Positions 50,272 to 63,895 are shown, counted from the first letter of the stretch. The stretch is 64,000 nt of DNA from Strongylocentrotus droebachiensis (GCA_035222895.1 JAVYIG010000405.1:366501-430500); one strand, 5' to 3'. Made by a program: numbers and translations. Notes: generated from the letters alone by a model not told the origin.

Positions 50272-51192
50272 TTAAAGATGAAGTTGAGTTCTGGTCATGC
50301 GATTGCATTGTGAAAGAAACGGTGTGGAACCGACCAGAAAAGGTTGATCATCTAGCACAGGCCTTCTCAACTGGCGGCGCGCGCGCCACTCGTGGCGCTT
50401 GCGGTCAGTCAGGGTGGCGCGCGGCTGTTCCAAAAAAATAATAAAAATTAAAAATTAAAAATTAAAGAAAGAACAACATTAAAACCATTTATTTTAAAAT
50501 AAAAAAACTCAGAAAAATCAAAAAGTCGCAGTCGAAGTTGAGCCCAAATGTAAGCAAGCCATTTTGTTTGTTTGATTTTCACTTCATTTTGACATTTTCC
50601 GTGTTTATTGCACCAAAATAACTAATTAATTCACATCAATATGAAATTATGATTGATGTTTTATGGAACAAAAAGGTGTTAAAAATGCCACATCTGGGCC
50701 TCAAAAAAGCCCTAAAATCCACTAGCTTCCTGGGGGCTTCGCCCCCTGGACCCCACCCGATATCGGCTCGGTCGCTACGCTCCCTCGTAACACAGTCACT
50801 AAACATACAGGTTGGCACTTCAACCTCAATTCATTTTTGTTTTGGCGCTTCTAATAAACTAGTTGAGAAGGCCTGATCTAGCATATAAGAATTTGTGTGT
50901 ATTGCAAGGTTCTGGAATCATCAAAATGATAAGAAATTTGGCCAAGTCTTGGTAAAGTTACAAACACTTGCACAGAAAGATGTATATGGGACTACACGAA
51001 CATGTGGCGTAAAAAGCCGGCCCCCCCGATTTTTATGATGTTACATGCATATTTAGAATATGAAGGCATTTGAAGAGCCATGATTTTCAGGGAACATGTC
51101 TTAACTGATGTTCTTCCACACTTGCATAATAAGAATGAGTAATGCTCACAAATAATTTTTCACCTCTTCCCAGAACTCAACCTTCTCTTTAA
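50272..51192 (+). mobile_element. TTAA-bounded MITE, family B copy 3, split by a hAT insertion
   Basis: Outer parts (50272-50357 and 50876-51192) match the 4746-5110 and 6985-7373 elements from ttaaagatgaagttgagttc to ccagaactcaaccttctctt. TTAA lies at 50272-50275 and 51189-51192. The interior is interrupted by the element at 50358-50875; removing that and one copy of its 8-bp duplication restores a continuous family B sequence of about 395 bp. This copy is therefore older than the hAT insertion. Confidence 0.9.
50358..50875 (+). mobile_element. non-autonomous hAT transposon, 518 bp, with perfect target duplication
   Basis: The left end caggccttctcaact is exactly repeated, inverted, at the right end (50861-50875). 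It matches the CAGNNNTTCTCAAC-type terminus of hAT elements. The host sequence atctagca is duplicated on both sides (50350-50357 and 50876-50883), the 8-bp duplication expected of a hAT transposase. Near the left end lies a GC-rich hairpin (ggcgcgcgcgcc) and in the right half another (gggggcttcgccccc). No transposase frame is intact; opposed short frames at 50636-50876 are non-coding. The perfect duplication suggests a relatively recent insertion. Confidence 0.95.
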
Positions 51193-53372
51193 GCTGATAT
51201 TCATTTACACGTAAAAACTCGCGGCCTATTTTTTTTTTGCGGCGATTGACCGTGACATATCTGAACGAGCCTTATTTGACACCAAAGATATAGAATATTT
51301 TTGTAATCCTTTGTCGATATCCTGAATCGTGCTTGAGTATGTACATGTATCACGCTTAACGAAACAGGGAATCGGGGGAGAGAAAAAAGGAAAAAGTAGT
51401 AATATTCTGAAATTAAAGTGTGGGAGTTAATGTGAAATCCTGAATATGATGGATACTCTCAAAATAATGACGTTACAAGTGAAATAACTTTCTATCATTA
51501 TGATATGAAACTAATCCATGTATACAAAGTAATTGAAATGTCTATATTTAGAAATATATATAATGCGGTGGCTGTAACTTGGCCACTTTTGTAGCTGCTG
51601 TTGATTACACCACAACATTTTCGGGTGATATTCGTACATCATTATAGTGATAAAGAAACCTATCGACTTTTGAGAACCAGAAGGTTGTTGATTAACTGAA
51701 GGGATGAAACAATGTCCAAGTGGCTTCCAGCAAACTCAATCATAATTTGGAGTAATAGCCTAGACCAATATACTCTCCGTTAACAATTTGCAATGGGGAC
51801 GACCAAAAAAGCGTGATGATAACACCGAATCGGCTCGCATATATACACAAAAACGGGAGGTGAAGGACTAGATAATATTATATAATAGATATGTTTATTC
51901 ATTTATATTGTTCAGCAGAGCAAAAACTAGGGACTTAAAATATCGCATTTCTTTAAATAGATGAATAGCGGAAATATTACACTGAATTGCCGCCAACCCC
52001 CAAAGATCAAACGTGAAAAAGAAAGACACCATCATATTCTTATACTGCCCTAGGACGGAAATAATACGAAGATTTACTAATCATAAACATCAAAGTATCC
52101 GCGGAGTTGATAAAAGCCGGCTGTGCCAAATATAATCGTATCTGTTGCTGAGGTATAAAGCTTGAAGAAATGTAATACATGTATAATCTAGTTGGAAATT
52201 TCATTTTACATCTGCAAGTAATAGAATGAAAATGCATTTGACGTGATATAATATAGCTTATCGTCTGAGCCGTCTGTTGAATGACACATTACAGGTTCGG
52301 TAATTAACCCACAAATGGGGACTGTCCCCACTTCGACAATGAAAGACCGACTCGATAACATTTGGCCTTAAGGAATATCTGTTCTCCTCTTGTCCTACCC
52401 TTTTTTACACACTATGTATAGCGCCCCTCTTACGTCTTGTTTTCAAGATCACCCATGATAACAGTACTCGGTTTTTGATAAAGATGCAGCAAGTTTTTTG
52501 TTTGTTTGGTCTTTTTCGACAAACGTTATCTCAAACCCGTACATCTTGAGTCATCAGTAATATTCGCATGTACTTCAAACAGGATGATAATTAAGTGAAA
52601 ATACAGTAGAACATGATCACGAAAACATTCGAGAACTCAATTCACGGGCAATTTCAATATCCTATTGAATGTCACATAGAAATAATGTTCGGATCACACC
52701 ATATGTCATTGTAAAGGTCAACATTTTAGTATGGTCTGATGGACATGGAAAATTAAAGTCACTGAGTAGTCGGCTCTCATGGGGAATTCGACACCGTTCG
52801 GGTGTTTACCCAATAACAGGTGTTGTCAATCACCAGGGTTAGCCTTGAGTTTTATGACCATTGGACCTTATGTAATGCTTGGATTTGCCCGAAGACTCTC
52901 GAGCTCTCCGAGAGATTAGGGAGTAATTCTTGACTGGACTATGGGTTTGCTGTGTGCAAATTTGTACCCCCATTAATGGTATTTCCACCAAGTCTGGTGT
53001 CAGCGAATTATGGCCTTCTGCACATGGAAACTGGCGATCCACTCCCTTTAAATTGCCTTAGGTTGATTTTCGAAATTTTTGCGTGTTTGGATTATATATT
53101 CATTTAATCTTCATCACCATGCTAACTTCATGCTCATTGATTGATCGAGAGCACTTAACCTGATAAGGCACATTTCTATACAAAAATAGCAACTATTTCA
53201 ATATTTTTCGAATTTGTGACGTGAGAGACTCGAGCAAAACCTAAAGGGTCGACGTGCTCGCCCGTTTAAAAAAAATCCTCTATTATTGCTGTGAAAAGTA
53301 CTTAACCTCCCAATATCAAAGCCCTGATTTGTTACAATAAATTGACCAATTAGAGCTCGTCTGACTCAAATA
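51193..53372. other. unannotated AT-rich sequence
   Basis: No repeat family member seen. A 67-codon minus-strand frame at 52839-53042 lies in a slightly less AT-rich patch (52740-53060) but shows no domain. Confidence 0.5.
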
Positions 53373-53390
53373 GGGTGTAAAATTACACCC
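53373..53390. repeat. short perfect hairpin
   Basis: gggtgtaa and ttacaccc pair with a 2-base loop (aa). It might be a transposon terminus, but no matching partner end was found nearby. Confidence 0.55.
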
Positions 53391-56300
53391 CTCAAATGAC
53401 TTTTCTGTACACCCTTGCGTATTTCCGTGTTTTACTCCCCGTGGGGCGCCCTATTTTTCAAATTTCGTTTTACCCCCCAAGAACACCTTTTATTTCTCTG
53501 TGTGTATAAACGTTATCCTTTTTGATGAAGATGTGTTCATAGTTATTCAGGACCCTATGGAAGACCATTAATGGGCTACCCTGACAAAAGAGTATGAATA
53601 AATAAATAAAAAAAATAGAAAAGTGACGAGACGAAATGATGTCACTTGCTTCCTGCCTGCCTAGTGATTGGGGTTGCAGAAATCAGTGCTTGGGCTGCCC
53701 CTACGACATGAAAAGGGCCAAAGGTGATTGTGTCTTTGTGTCTTTGTGTCATTTCTTCACGTGAATTTTCTATTATTTTTTTTCTAATCAAAATTCAAAG
53801 ATTTAAATATGAGGGGTATGCAAGAAATACTATCCTGCTCGTTCGATAATTCAGCAAAGTGGGGCGTAGCTCTCTCTGCAACCAAAATAGTATCATTCAG
53901 TGGTATCCAAGTAGCCTTATCTATACACATTGGGCAACAGTTTATCAAGGCAGTATCGAATTATTTGAGTTTCTATACATAATTCATATGTTATGGTTCC
54001 TGTCAACAGCGACATTTGAAAAAGATTGTCCTTATAATCGTTTTCGAAATCTAATTGCATTCCAATTTCGTTTCTAGACAGATTGACTCTTAAGAAAAAC
54101 AAATTGAAATTCATCTAACAGTAAAAGGGATGATGATGCTGGTCATATGATTCTATCAAATATTTTAGGCCAAAGATGATTAGCTGACAGAAATCATCTT
54201 AATTGAATATGAGCCTTTAATCCAGCTTCATTTGGGAGAATACCACGCTATAGTTATTATTATCATAGTGGTGAGTTAATGCAAATAGTTATCATCTGTC
54301 ATAATTATCAAGCATATAAATTCGATAAAGCTCACCTGTTCTACATCAAGAAAGGACAATATTTTGTTTGGACTGCTTTCAATGTCAACATTAGAGAACA
54401 AAAATCCATACCTTCTTCACGAGATAGTTTTAACCTTTACCGTAAATTTAGAGATAAGGGGTACGGAGATTACTATGACATAATTAGTTTATAGTTGATT
54501 TTTTTTCAGGTCTTGCAATTAAAATTATATTTGTGATGTTGATATATCAGCACATATTTCCATAATAATTGTTAACCGAAAGGTTTCAGAAGTTTAAAAC
54601 AATAGATTTGATATAACTGATATTTGTGACTCCTTTTGCTTAATATACAATATTTTGAGGGTGTTCACAATTGACGTCTGAGGTCCTAAGTGTATTAACC
54701 AAATAAAATGATACCAATACGGGGGTGGGTAAGAGCTTACAGGGGAAGTTTTTAAGAATTTTTGTTGATGGGAGAACAAACTCTGCAATGGAGACTAATG
54801 CTGTATTCCTATTCACCGACGTGCTTTAATCATGTTAACGGTGTTTATATTTTGACGGATTCATGTCGCTTCGGTAAGGTAAATATTTCACCTATTGTTA
54901 CCAACGAAATATCAGAACTAGCGCTCATTTTGGGTATGAAATACCTTTTTTTTTAATATTGAGGAACCTTGCCATTAAGGGAACATTGCCATTTTTATGT
55001 GATTATTTTCTAATGCAATTTTAAAAGCATTGCTGTTTGACCTCCAGAACAATGTACCTTGTCAAGCATAGAGTGATCCAACAAAAAAAATCTAACATAA
55101 AAACTATTTACGTGTATGATGAAAAAACTTCCTTTTGCCTTTACCTGAGAATATGCCAGCTGCTCGTCTAAAAATTCAATACGACAAAAATCGAACCATT
55201 TCCCAATCCAGTGATCTGAATCAGAACTACATTTTATGAGGCTTTTTTTTCTCTCCCCCACAGGAGCATCATGAACGGATACAGGGGAACTTAATTGCAA
55301 CCCTTCAAACGCCAGCGGCCGAATTATTATATTGATGAGGTAAATAGGGCCATGTGAAAGGCTTTAGACTGCATGTATGGTCGAGAGTGGAGAGAAGATC
55401 GATTGATTTAAAATGAAATTTTCTTCCCCTTCAAGGGCTGATATACGAACATCTCGCACCTATACAAGACTAGGTCACGTGCACAGATAGTTCGGGTATA
55501 GGGGCGCACGCACTTGTCCGACATAATTATGTAAGTACATGTATTGGGGGAAATGCAATGTATGAATAGTTACACGCGGATAATAATGTGATATGATGTT
55601 GTGAGGGCGGTATCCCTGGATGCAATATCAATTTACTTTCACTCACGTTGTCGTGCGTGCTACTGTCCTCTGTTCTTTTCTCTAAAAAAGACTGACGGAT
55701 TTATATAGTTATTTTGTAAGGGGAGGGAGGTTAAGAAAGAAAATCCTTCCAGCATATTTAGAGCACAAGAAGAACTAAAGAAAATTGAACTTTAGTTACC
55801 CCTCTATCCCTTTCTCCCTCCCGCTCTCTTCCTATTTGTTTTTATCTCCCTCCCTCCATCCCTCTTTATCCCTCTCTCTCTCTCTCTTTATTTTGTTATT
55901 AATTTGCCGATATTTTTAGTCTTCTTTCCTCTATTAAGTGCTTTACAAAAACATAACACTCAGAAAAAAGAGAAATCCCCCAGGCACACAGAATCAATTA
56001 AATATATTTAAGCACTAGTACCCTTTTTATACTAAAACAAGGAAAATATTACTTTTGATAACATTTTGTCCGTCTTCATTATGGTCCTGCGGAAACCTAC
56101 CCAGTTTCAAGGAAAGTGCCCCCGCCCCACACCCACTTCTCTGAGACGTATTTTATATTGATTCATGTCGTTTTTTAATAAAAGAAGGTCTCCGAAGACG
56201 TGTACTTTTCCCAAAGCACTTTATTTTCTTGATGTTGGTTGAATGACATGTTTGTGACTGTTCTGTAGTCTGGTATTACTTGTCAATAGAGGCGATGTTA

Positions 56301-57638
56301 GCCATCGTGTGGACGCACTCCTTAACTCAAGGGCCCCATATTTCGGAAGCGGCATAAAGTAAACCTAAGCTTGGCCCATGGACTTTTGGATGGCCAAGTA
56401 TTGAGCCCTTAATTTTGTAAGGATTACTCTAACTCCTACCATTATATAGACCTTACACAAAGTAGTAAGCAAATTAAGCTTAATTTCTTAATTTAGTCAT
56501 AAGATCTCCAGTAAATTTTCGTGAGGAATATTGTACATCAATACTACAATAGGCAGGAATAAATAATAATAATAATAATGATAGTGAACATTTATAATGT
56601 CGTCCTACAGCTTATCTAACTTATTATTTTGGGTGAGTTTCCCTTTAAAGGCATCGTTTAACAATGTTAAATCTGAGATGCACGGCCCTACGTGTTATCA
56701 GTGTCTGTAATATGGTGTAATATTGAAGCCCTAACAAAATCGCGCTTCAAAATGATCAAGAAATGCCTCAAAAAAGTAAAGATCTTTGAGTGACCGATTT
56801 TACCATACTCGTTCTCCCCAATAGACTATAGCGTTATGAAAACCGTTAGGAAACCGCAAAATTTGGTTTCGATTTCCAATCATAAATGTCTTGAAAATCA
56901 CGCAGGCGATCGGCTTGTAAAAGTCATGGGGTTCCTGAATGATCTAAATGTTTATAATTATCATTGCAACATGAGCTAAATCCAGGATTTTGTTTCAGAA
57001 TCTGAAACAAATTTACCGGATCACTTTAAAAATAATTTTTCTTTTGTATCATCATTCTGTTATAGACTTAAGGTAATTTGTACATAGGGCTCTCCATGAT
57101 ACTTTCGGACTACCTCGAAGTACCTAGCCCAAAGTTCGTCGGCTTCAAAAAAGAATACGTGCGAATGCTTAAAACACACACCTATTATTGAATGTAATTT
57201 AGAATGTCAAACGTCACTTTTCTTTCCTGCACCATGTTCCTACCTCTGCCGTCGAAATGAGGTAACCTCACAGAGATGATCCCTACTACTTGAGCTCTGC
57301 GCCTGTGGTATAGGAATAGCCTCTCCACTTTTATCTCTCTTAATTTCTCTTTCCTGAAGTCCATGGTCAATATTCTTATAATGCAGTTAAACACATCGCT
57401 GGGTCTAAAGTCACTGTTAATAAAGGAAAACTTTAACCTTAAACTAGCCGCCTTTTGTTGAACCTGAGTTTGAAAGAAAGCTTAAGCCAAGCATCAGGAC
57501 AGAATTTTCGCAGAATACGAGCCCATGGGTATTCCCCCCTCACCCCACCGTAGACGGTGTATCTCATTCCTAGTGGTTATCTAATTGCTAGTTTCGCTAC
57601 AACCACCCACCATCTTCGTTCAAATAAGTGTTACCGCC
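53391..57638. other. unannotated AT-rich sequence
   Basis: Weak pyrimidine-rich stretch at about 55798-55890 and a short (AAT)n at 56563-56579. Several frames of 60-96 codons on both strands have no recognisable motif. No gene supported. Confidence 0.5.
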
Positions 57639-57668
57639 CCTTACCCCCCCCCCCACCTCTCTCTCTCT
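57639..57668 (+). repeat. poly-C plus (CT)n
   Basis: A run of C residues followed by a short CT tract. Confidence 0.88.
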
Positions 57669-58436
57669 AAAATAATTTATCATGTTAGACAGATTAATAC
57701 TTTCGAGAGATTTTCATCGTCCCCACGTATATAAATCTTCCGCCCATTTTGAAAGCAATGTGTTCTTTTTTTCTATTTTTAGTAAAACCATGTCCTTTGT
57801 CTTTAACTGTGGCATAGAATGAATTGCAGATTCTAAGAACTTCTTTTATGTTTGTCTCTGGCAAGCAGGGGCGTCGATCAATTTTCTTTAAAGTAGAATT
57901 TAGCTATAGGCCTACATCATTCTGAGCGATGTTGCACGCCCTCTCACCCACAGCTCCATCTTGCTGACGGTTCAACGTCTCTAGTGATAGGAGAGAACGA
58001 CAAACAGAAGGTTCGCCACTGTTAATTACTCCCATTCGCAGTATATTAAGTGCAACTTGAATTCAATTGGGTATTGACTAGTTTCTGCTTCAGAGGGTCT
58101 GATTTAGCGAAATTAGTATCAGCTTACTGACAATTCGCACCAATAGTCTCTCGCCTTTCTTCACACACTATTATTCGGGAATGTGAAGGTCTTTTTCAGT
58201 ACTCGTTTACAGATGCAGATGCAGACCCGTAGGGAGTACAGGGGCACGCACAGCCCCTTTTTATAAGAAAAAAAATCTGAAAATGTGATAACCCTCCTTT
58301 TCCTTGCTTGTCAGAGTGTTATACGACCTTTTTTTTTCTCGTTTTTTTATCGATTTTGGACTATAAAGGCATCTGCAAATATGAAAACCCTTTAGTTTGA
58401 CTTATATTTTCCTCCTCTGAGATTATGTTTGACTTG
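57669..58436. other. unannotated sequence
   Basis: Nothing distinctive. Confidence 0.5.
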
Positions 58437-58458
58437 CGCCCCGCCCCGCCCCGCCCCC
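58437..58458 (+). repeat. (GCCCC)n minisatellite
   Basis: Four consecutive GCCCC-type units. The minus strand has four GGGG runs with 1-nt loops and should form a G-quadruplex. Confidence 0.85.
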
Positions 58459-58734
58459 TTCTTCTCCCTGCATTTAACAGAATCATCCATCCTATAATCG
58501 TATAAGGGATTTTTGAAGAGAAGATAGTGTGAGCGTGTAAGTGGAGAGCAATGGAAGGTGAGACTACTATAACACTAAAAACTTGATTGCAGGAAACTTA
58601 GAAGTGAGATGTGATAGGAGAAACAACAATAGATATGGAGAAAGGGTAGAAGAGAAGACAGAAATGAAGAAACGGTGAGACTGAGAGAGGACGATACAAG
58701 AATTTTAGGGAGGGAATGATGGGGAATGAAGGGC

Positions 58735-58737
<3 letters not shown>

Positions 58738-58774
<37 letters not shown>
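58738..58774 (+). repeat. (GA)n microsatellite
   Basis: About 18 near-perfect GA units within a broader purine-rich region starting near 58500. Confidence 0.95.
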
Positions 58775-58777
<3 letters not shown>

Positions 58778-59619
58778 CAAAAGATGAATAGAAGAGAGAG
58801 ATACAAGTTGTGAGGGACCTGCTTTTTTGACATGCATATGTTCGGAGGTGTTATTTTGTCCTCATCATTTGAATGATGGTTGTGTTAACTTTGTCAAGCA
58901 CGCGTCATACGTCAATCGAATCTAAAGGTTGGACTCTTCGAATCAACAATAAACAAGGGCTGAATAGAAAAAAGGTGAGCATTTATTTGCCTCAGCATGA
59001 AAAAGAAAACTTCCTCCTCAGGCATTACGCTAACCAATAAAGCTTTCTTGCCTATTTGGCAAACATAATCATACTATTCCTGTGCAATCAATTGACGGAT
59101 CATTCTTTTAATATCAGAAAACCGAGACAAAGGAAAGGCGCGAATGAAACTGAGAGCGATAATGCAATTACTGATCAATTGGTATGCGATTTGCCAATGT
59201 CACGTTACATTTTCTTTCACCTGCGGAAAATCTAGTGGAATTTTCGTGTGAGATTAATGTAATTACTTGAAGATGGCATGTCAAACGAGATTTGTTTGTC
59301 AGTCTGATTGTGAAAGGACGTTTTTTATATGGACGACGGAGTTTGCCTGGTAGGCCTTATACTATTGACCTCCCTGTTATAATATATTTTGTTCCCGACT
59401 TTCTGTTCCCGTTGGGCAACGAACAATTTCCAAATAAATTGCAAATAATGCGTCATTTCCATGGCGTTTTACCTGTTTATTTTGCTTTTTGGTGTGTACG
59501 ATGTAACTCTCACATGGTGCAGTACAGACCGCGCCAGTTGCTGACGCAAGCATATGTCAGCACATTACACTTCGTGTGCGAAAGATATAGCTTTGACCAT
59601 GATCATTTACTGTCTAGTC
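58775..59619. other. unannotated sequence with a 120-codon plus-strand frame
   Basis: The frame at 59292-59654 has no recognisable domain, and its 3' end runs into the probable hAT terminus at 59620, so it is unlikely to be a gene. Confidence 0.45.
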
Positions 59620-60384
59620 CATCGTTTTCAACTGGGGTGCCGCGAGAAAAATAAATTAAACATCTATTTTTGGATCCATTATGGGAATTAAACGCCGATC
59701 TCGTGAAAACAAAATACTAGAAACCGTCATGTATTTTCATGAAGAAATAGCATTGTAAAGGCAATTAAGTGTCTTTTTCCTCGCTCGCCTCGCTCGCTCG
59801 TAACATGTAGAAACAGTATTATTTCAGCTAGTGAAGTGACTGAACAGCCACATACTTAGGCCAAGCGGTCCCAGGATATCTCTTTTGACAGCGAGTTGCC
59901 CGAATATCCTCACATTCGGGCAGTAATTGGTGCCCGATTATATTTTATATTTTCAATCTTGAAATTACCATTTTACCACGCTCATTCACTTCACTCGCTC
60001 AGAACATTTAGAAACAGGATGATCCTGGACAACGAGATGCCCGAATATACTTATATTCGAGCATTAATGTAACTGGATATATTATCTTGGTATTCCAGTA
60101 TTAGGCAGCGAGGTGCCCGCATACAAAATATCGTATCTTATCTAGTGTCTTTTGTTTACAAAATAACAAAATTACCATACTAAAATGTCTTCATCTTTTT
60201 TTGGCCAGCTCGCTTCACTCCCTTGCAAAATTTTGAAACAAAATGTATCCGTTCATGTGTACATGGCACTTGACGTGTACCAGAGTGATGGAAAATGGAT
60301 TTTGTGTAATGAAATTGGGAGGGTGACGCGAAATTGTTTATATCTCAAAAGGGTACCGTGATTGTGAAAAAGTTGAAAACTCTG
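59620..60384. mobile_element. probable hAT-derived element with internal degenerate repeats
   Basis: The left end catcgttttcaactggggtg, continuing into ccgcgag, resembles hAT termini. The complement of the right end reads cagagttttcaact, matching 12 of 14 bases. No clear 8-bp target duplication remains. Inside, a ~200-225 bp unit recurs about three times: a ctcgctcg-type word, then (g)aacat(t/g)tagaaacag at 59802 and 60003, with a weaker copy near 60228. The phrase cgaggtgcccgaatat or a variant also recurs (about 59890, 60031, 60109). The ctc-gtaaca motif also occurs inside the hAT element at 50358-50875, which supports common ancestry. Confidence 0.5.
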
Positions 60385-61333
60385 GTCAATCTTATAGACA
60401 TGGATACGATTTCGGAGACAAAAATTGAGAATGTTTAGCATTTTTAAGAGAATAATATAACTGAAATCAAATTTCACGAGCTGTGCCATATACATGTACA
60501 GAGCATGTCAAGAAATTCGCATTAATTAATTAATTAATGTTGTTGAATCATAATAGCCCGCCATTCCTTACAGGTTCTTCGTTTTCCTATTCGGGGATGA
60601 GTTCAGAAAATATAAATCGCTTCGTAAACCGCGATAATCATCTTAACTGAGGTGACATGTCATACTACACTAATATCTACATGTAGGTCGGGGCAACTTT
60701 AATCACGTTGTAAACAGACGTCTAATATGTCACTTTTATTCCCAACATGCACTAAACTTTGCATCATAAATTGGCTCGCAGTTGCCACCCTTTACATCAA
60801 TGATACGTGGCTTTCACACTCTACCCTGGAATACCACTATCATTATTTATTAACAGACAACTGTGTAGTAACATGTGCTATGAATTCTTGTAGATCGGTA
60901 GTTGACTGTAATGCGCGTGACAGAGGGTAGAACGGGGGTTCCCTTGAGACCGAGGGCCCATGGGAAAAATTACAAGTAGAGGTAGCCTAATATTTTGGTC
61001 TCGGATCATTGGTCTCTTGGATATTTCGTCAACATGGCTTCAGCTCCAGACCTAAAAAAAGTACATTTAAATAAAGCTATAAATTCGAATTAACGGCATT
61101 TCGTTTTTAAGCGTTCAAGGCTGGAAAATTCATGAGCTGATGAAAATAATGTGTTATGCTTATTAGCTACTGCACATATTCACTTTATGCAGAGATATCC
61201 AACGTTTATCATTATATGGGCTTGTGTGTTGAAGGTTGGACAATTCATGTGTCATCAACAGTTTCTCTTTCCTTTTTATAACCATTCTGCATCGAATATG
61301 ATAAGTTTTCATAAGACCAAATCCCCTCCGAAG
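60385..61333. other. unannotated sequence
   Basis: A small (TTAA)n-like run (attaattaattaatt) lies near 60520-60538. Nothing else recognised. Confidence 0.5.
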
Positions 61334-61482
61334 CACACACACACACACACGCACACGCGCGCATACCCACGCACACACGCACACACACACGAACCCACAC
61401 GTACACACACACACGCAGTTACCCACACAAACACACGCACACATTCACACACACAATCACACACGCACACACGCGCACGCAC
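61334..61482 (+). repeat. imperfect (CA)n/(CG) microsatellite
   Basis: About 150 bp of CACA with CGCG interruptions; alternating purine-pyrimidine DNA prone to Z-form. Open frames on both strands (61151-61636 plus, 61163-61444 minus) owe their length to it and encode His/Thr or Cys/Val runs. Confidence 0.93.
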
Positions 61483-63820
61483 TCAATGCAAAAGTGTGGA
61501 TGACGATATCATCATTAAAACGCGGTATCCAAGGTGTGATCAAAGCCTTCTAGACCCTAATATCGAATCAAATGGGAGTCAAGGGCATGACAATGGCACT
61601 TCCACCGTATCCAATGTCATGGTCTACACGACATGATAAGGCCCATATTACGGCCATACAATGACTGTCCACTGATATTTCCTTGTAATTTTTGGTTCAA
61701 AGAGTCAAAGTCAAAACTAAGTCTGGAAATGAAATTATAATTTATCCTGAGATATCATAACCTGTATGTATCTGAATAGTTGACGTAGGCCCTAATAGAA
61801 ATACCTTTTCTTGGTTGTCATTTTGGTCATGACAAAAGGCATCTTAAACAATCATTACTTTTAAAAAAATGCATAAGAAGCCACTTATCTTCAACGAACT
61901 ACATGAACTAAAGATATTAAGAGCCATATCAAATACAAGTAATATGAACGATAACTCGTTAATCAATCATGATAAACTCTTGGTTGTCATTTCCATTAAT
62001 ACTATTCTTAAATTAAAAATGATGGGGGGGAATAGATAACAAATAAAGAGACATTACACCATAATCTAGCTAAAAAATTGCAAATACAATTTCACTGTCC
62101 TTACTATACTATCTTTATAAAATTTCCTGCACTTAACTTTAGACTATCAACAAAGATTTCCGTGCTCTGCACAAATCATCATCAGTCGCCTAGCAAATTA
62201 CACCCCCTAATGATCAAAATATTAACTTCATAGAAAATTGCGGGTAAAAGCAGTATTTAAAAGTTCATTTGAATGTAGGACAAAGCTTTGAAAATACAGT
62301 GTAGTAAAAGCAATCATGAGCATTTACAATTTTCCTCTTGGTTGCATGCCTATATAATCATAATAACTCAAGATGTTTTGCTAATCGTCTACGGTAGGCA
62401 TTTCCTAACGTCAGTCATTATTATACTTGTCAATATACCTCATTGCTGGGGTTACCATTCGTCAAAATTCTCAATTGCGATAAATATAGATTTCACAGCC
62501 AGCATAACTATGGTATCTATCGATTTTCTTTCGTGCGAAAGATTTAGACTTGGCTTTGATCTTTGTTGACAGTTAGTGAATGTTTATTACTCTAAGAAAT
62601 GAAGGAATAGCAGGCGTTAAAACTGTATTCTCTTGTGCTTCCCGCGCAGGTGAAAACGTGAGGGAAATATTGTGAAATGATTATGGCAATCGTTGGTCAT
62701 AAGAGAGGCAATAATGATGATAAAGCACATGAATACAGCTCTGACTGCTGTGCGTGTTTCGCAAAGTGGAGGAACACAATCTTATGATTAAATGCACTTT
62801 GGCTTTAAATTGGTTAAAATTAATGTATCGTGTTTACGTGCTGAATTCCATACGTCGACAATAATTGATGAAGTACCACATACTCATACCGTCTGTATTT
62901 GCTGTTGAAGTGTCAAGTTTGCCCATGTGGCAGTTGATTGCCAATGAGAATCAATAGTTCAAGCGTGGTCTGATTCAAGGTCTTTCTTTTTCTTTCTTCT
63001 GCTTTTTTATATTTTCTTAGGGGGGTAGAAATATATCTCTGTTGAACTTACTATTAACATATTTCACGAAAAAATGTGTTGTTTAGTGAATTTGAAAGGA
63101 CTTTTCTCAATAAAATATTGGCTAGCATTAGACGAGTGGACATTTATTCCGTGAATAATTAATGTAAAACCACATTTTGTTAAATTTAAAGAAGGTATTT
63201 TCCCGATTTGTTTTACACTTTTGCTATAAGTTTAGATAACATTCTGACAATACCTCGTAAACATGACACAAAACAAGAATCCAGGGAATTTGTCATGTCA
63301 ATCAAGTTTTGTATCAAATAGAACGTTGTTACCATGACAACACAACCCATTTGCTTGTCAGATCAAATTACAGTTTATCTTCTCGACGTGTATTTCTTTC
63401 CAACTTCTATACATCGCCAGTCAAGCTAACTCGATAATCTATTTTGACATCAATATATTTGAGCACTAAATATAACTGTCGGACATGTGAATGAAAGAAG
63501 TGTCGAGAGAATTTCACAACCTTTCGTGCGATAAATAAATAAGAAGAGTTAAGTTCCTGAATAGTCTGTCTAGATAGACCTACCCTTGATTCCCATACTC
63601 TGCTGTTAACAGACGCAATTTATTCAATTTATAGAACACTAGATTTATTTCACAAAGAGGAATTCAAGGTTAATACAATAATCCAGATTTAAACTGGCAG
63701 CCAAAGGAATAAATCCGATGAATGGCATTTCGTCCCCACCCCTTTTCGAAGGTTTTATTTACACTCCTGATGGACATAGTTTTTCATCATCCTAGAAAAA
63801 TGAGTTTGAAATATTACCCC
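61483..63820. other. unannotated AT-rich sequence
   Basis: An RFX half-site pair, gttaccatgacaac, lies at 63328-63341. A 93-codon frame at 62288-62569 has no motif. No gene supported. Confidence 0.5.
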
Positions 63821-63895
63821 CCCCCCCCCAAAAAAAAAAAAAATAAATAAAAAAAAAAATAAAAATAAATAAATAAATTTAAAAAAAAAAATAAA
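63821..63895 (+). repeat. poly-C followed by (AAAT)n / poly-A block
   Basis: A C run (about 63818-63829) passes directly into A-rich AAATAAAT-type sequence. Confidence 0.92.

Noticed and set aside
50636-50876. opposed short open frames inside the hAT element
   Set aside because: They overlap on both strands, do not resemble a hAT transposase, and the element is too short to encode one.
59292-59654. 120-codon plus-strand open frame
   Set aside because: No domain, and its end overlaps the probable hAT terminus.
61151-61636. 161-codon plus-strand open frame with His/Thr repeats
   Set aside because: Its length comes from the (CA)n microsatellite; flanking residues show no motif.
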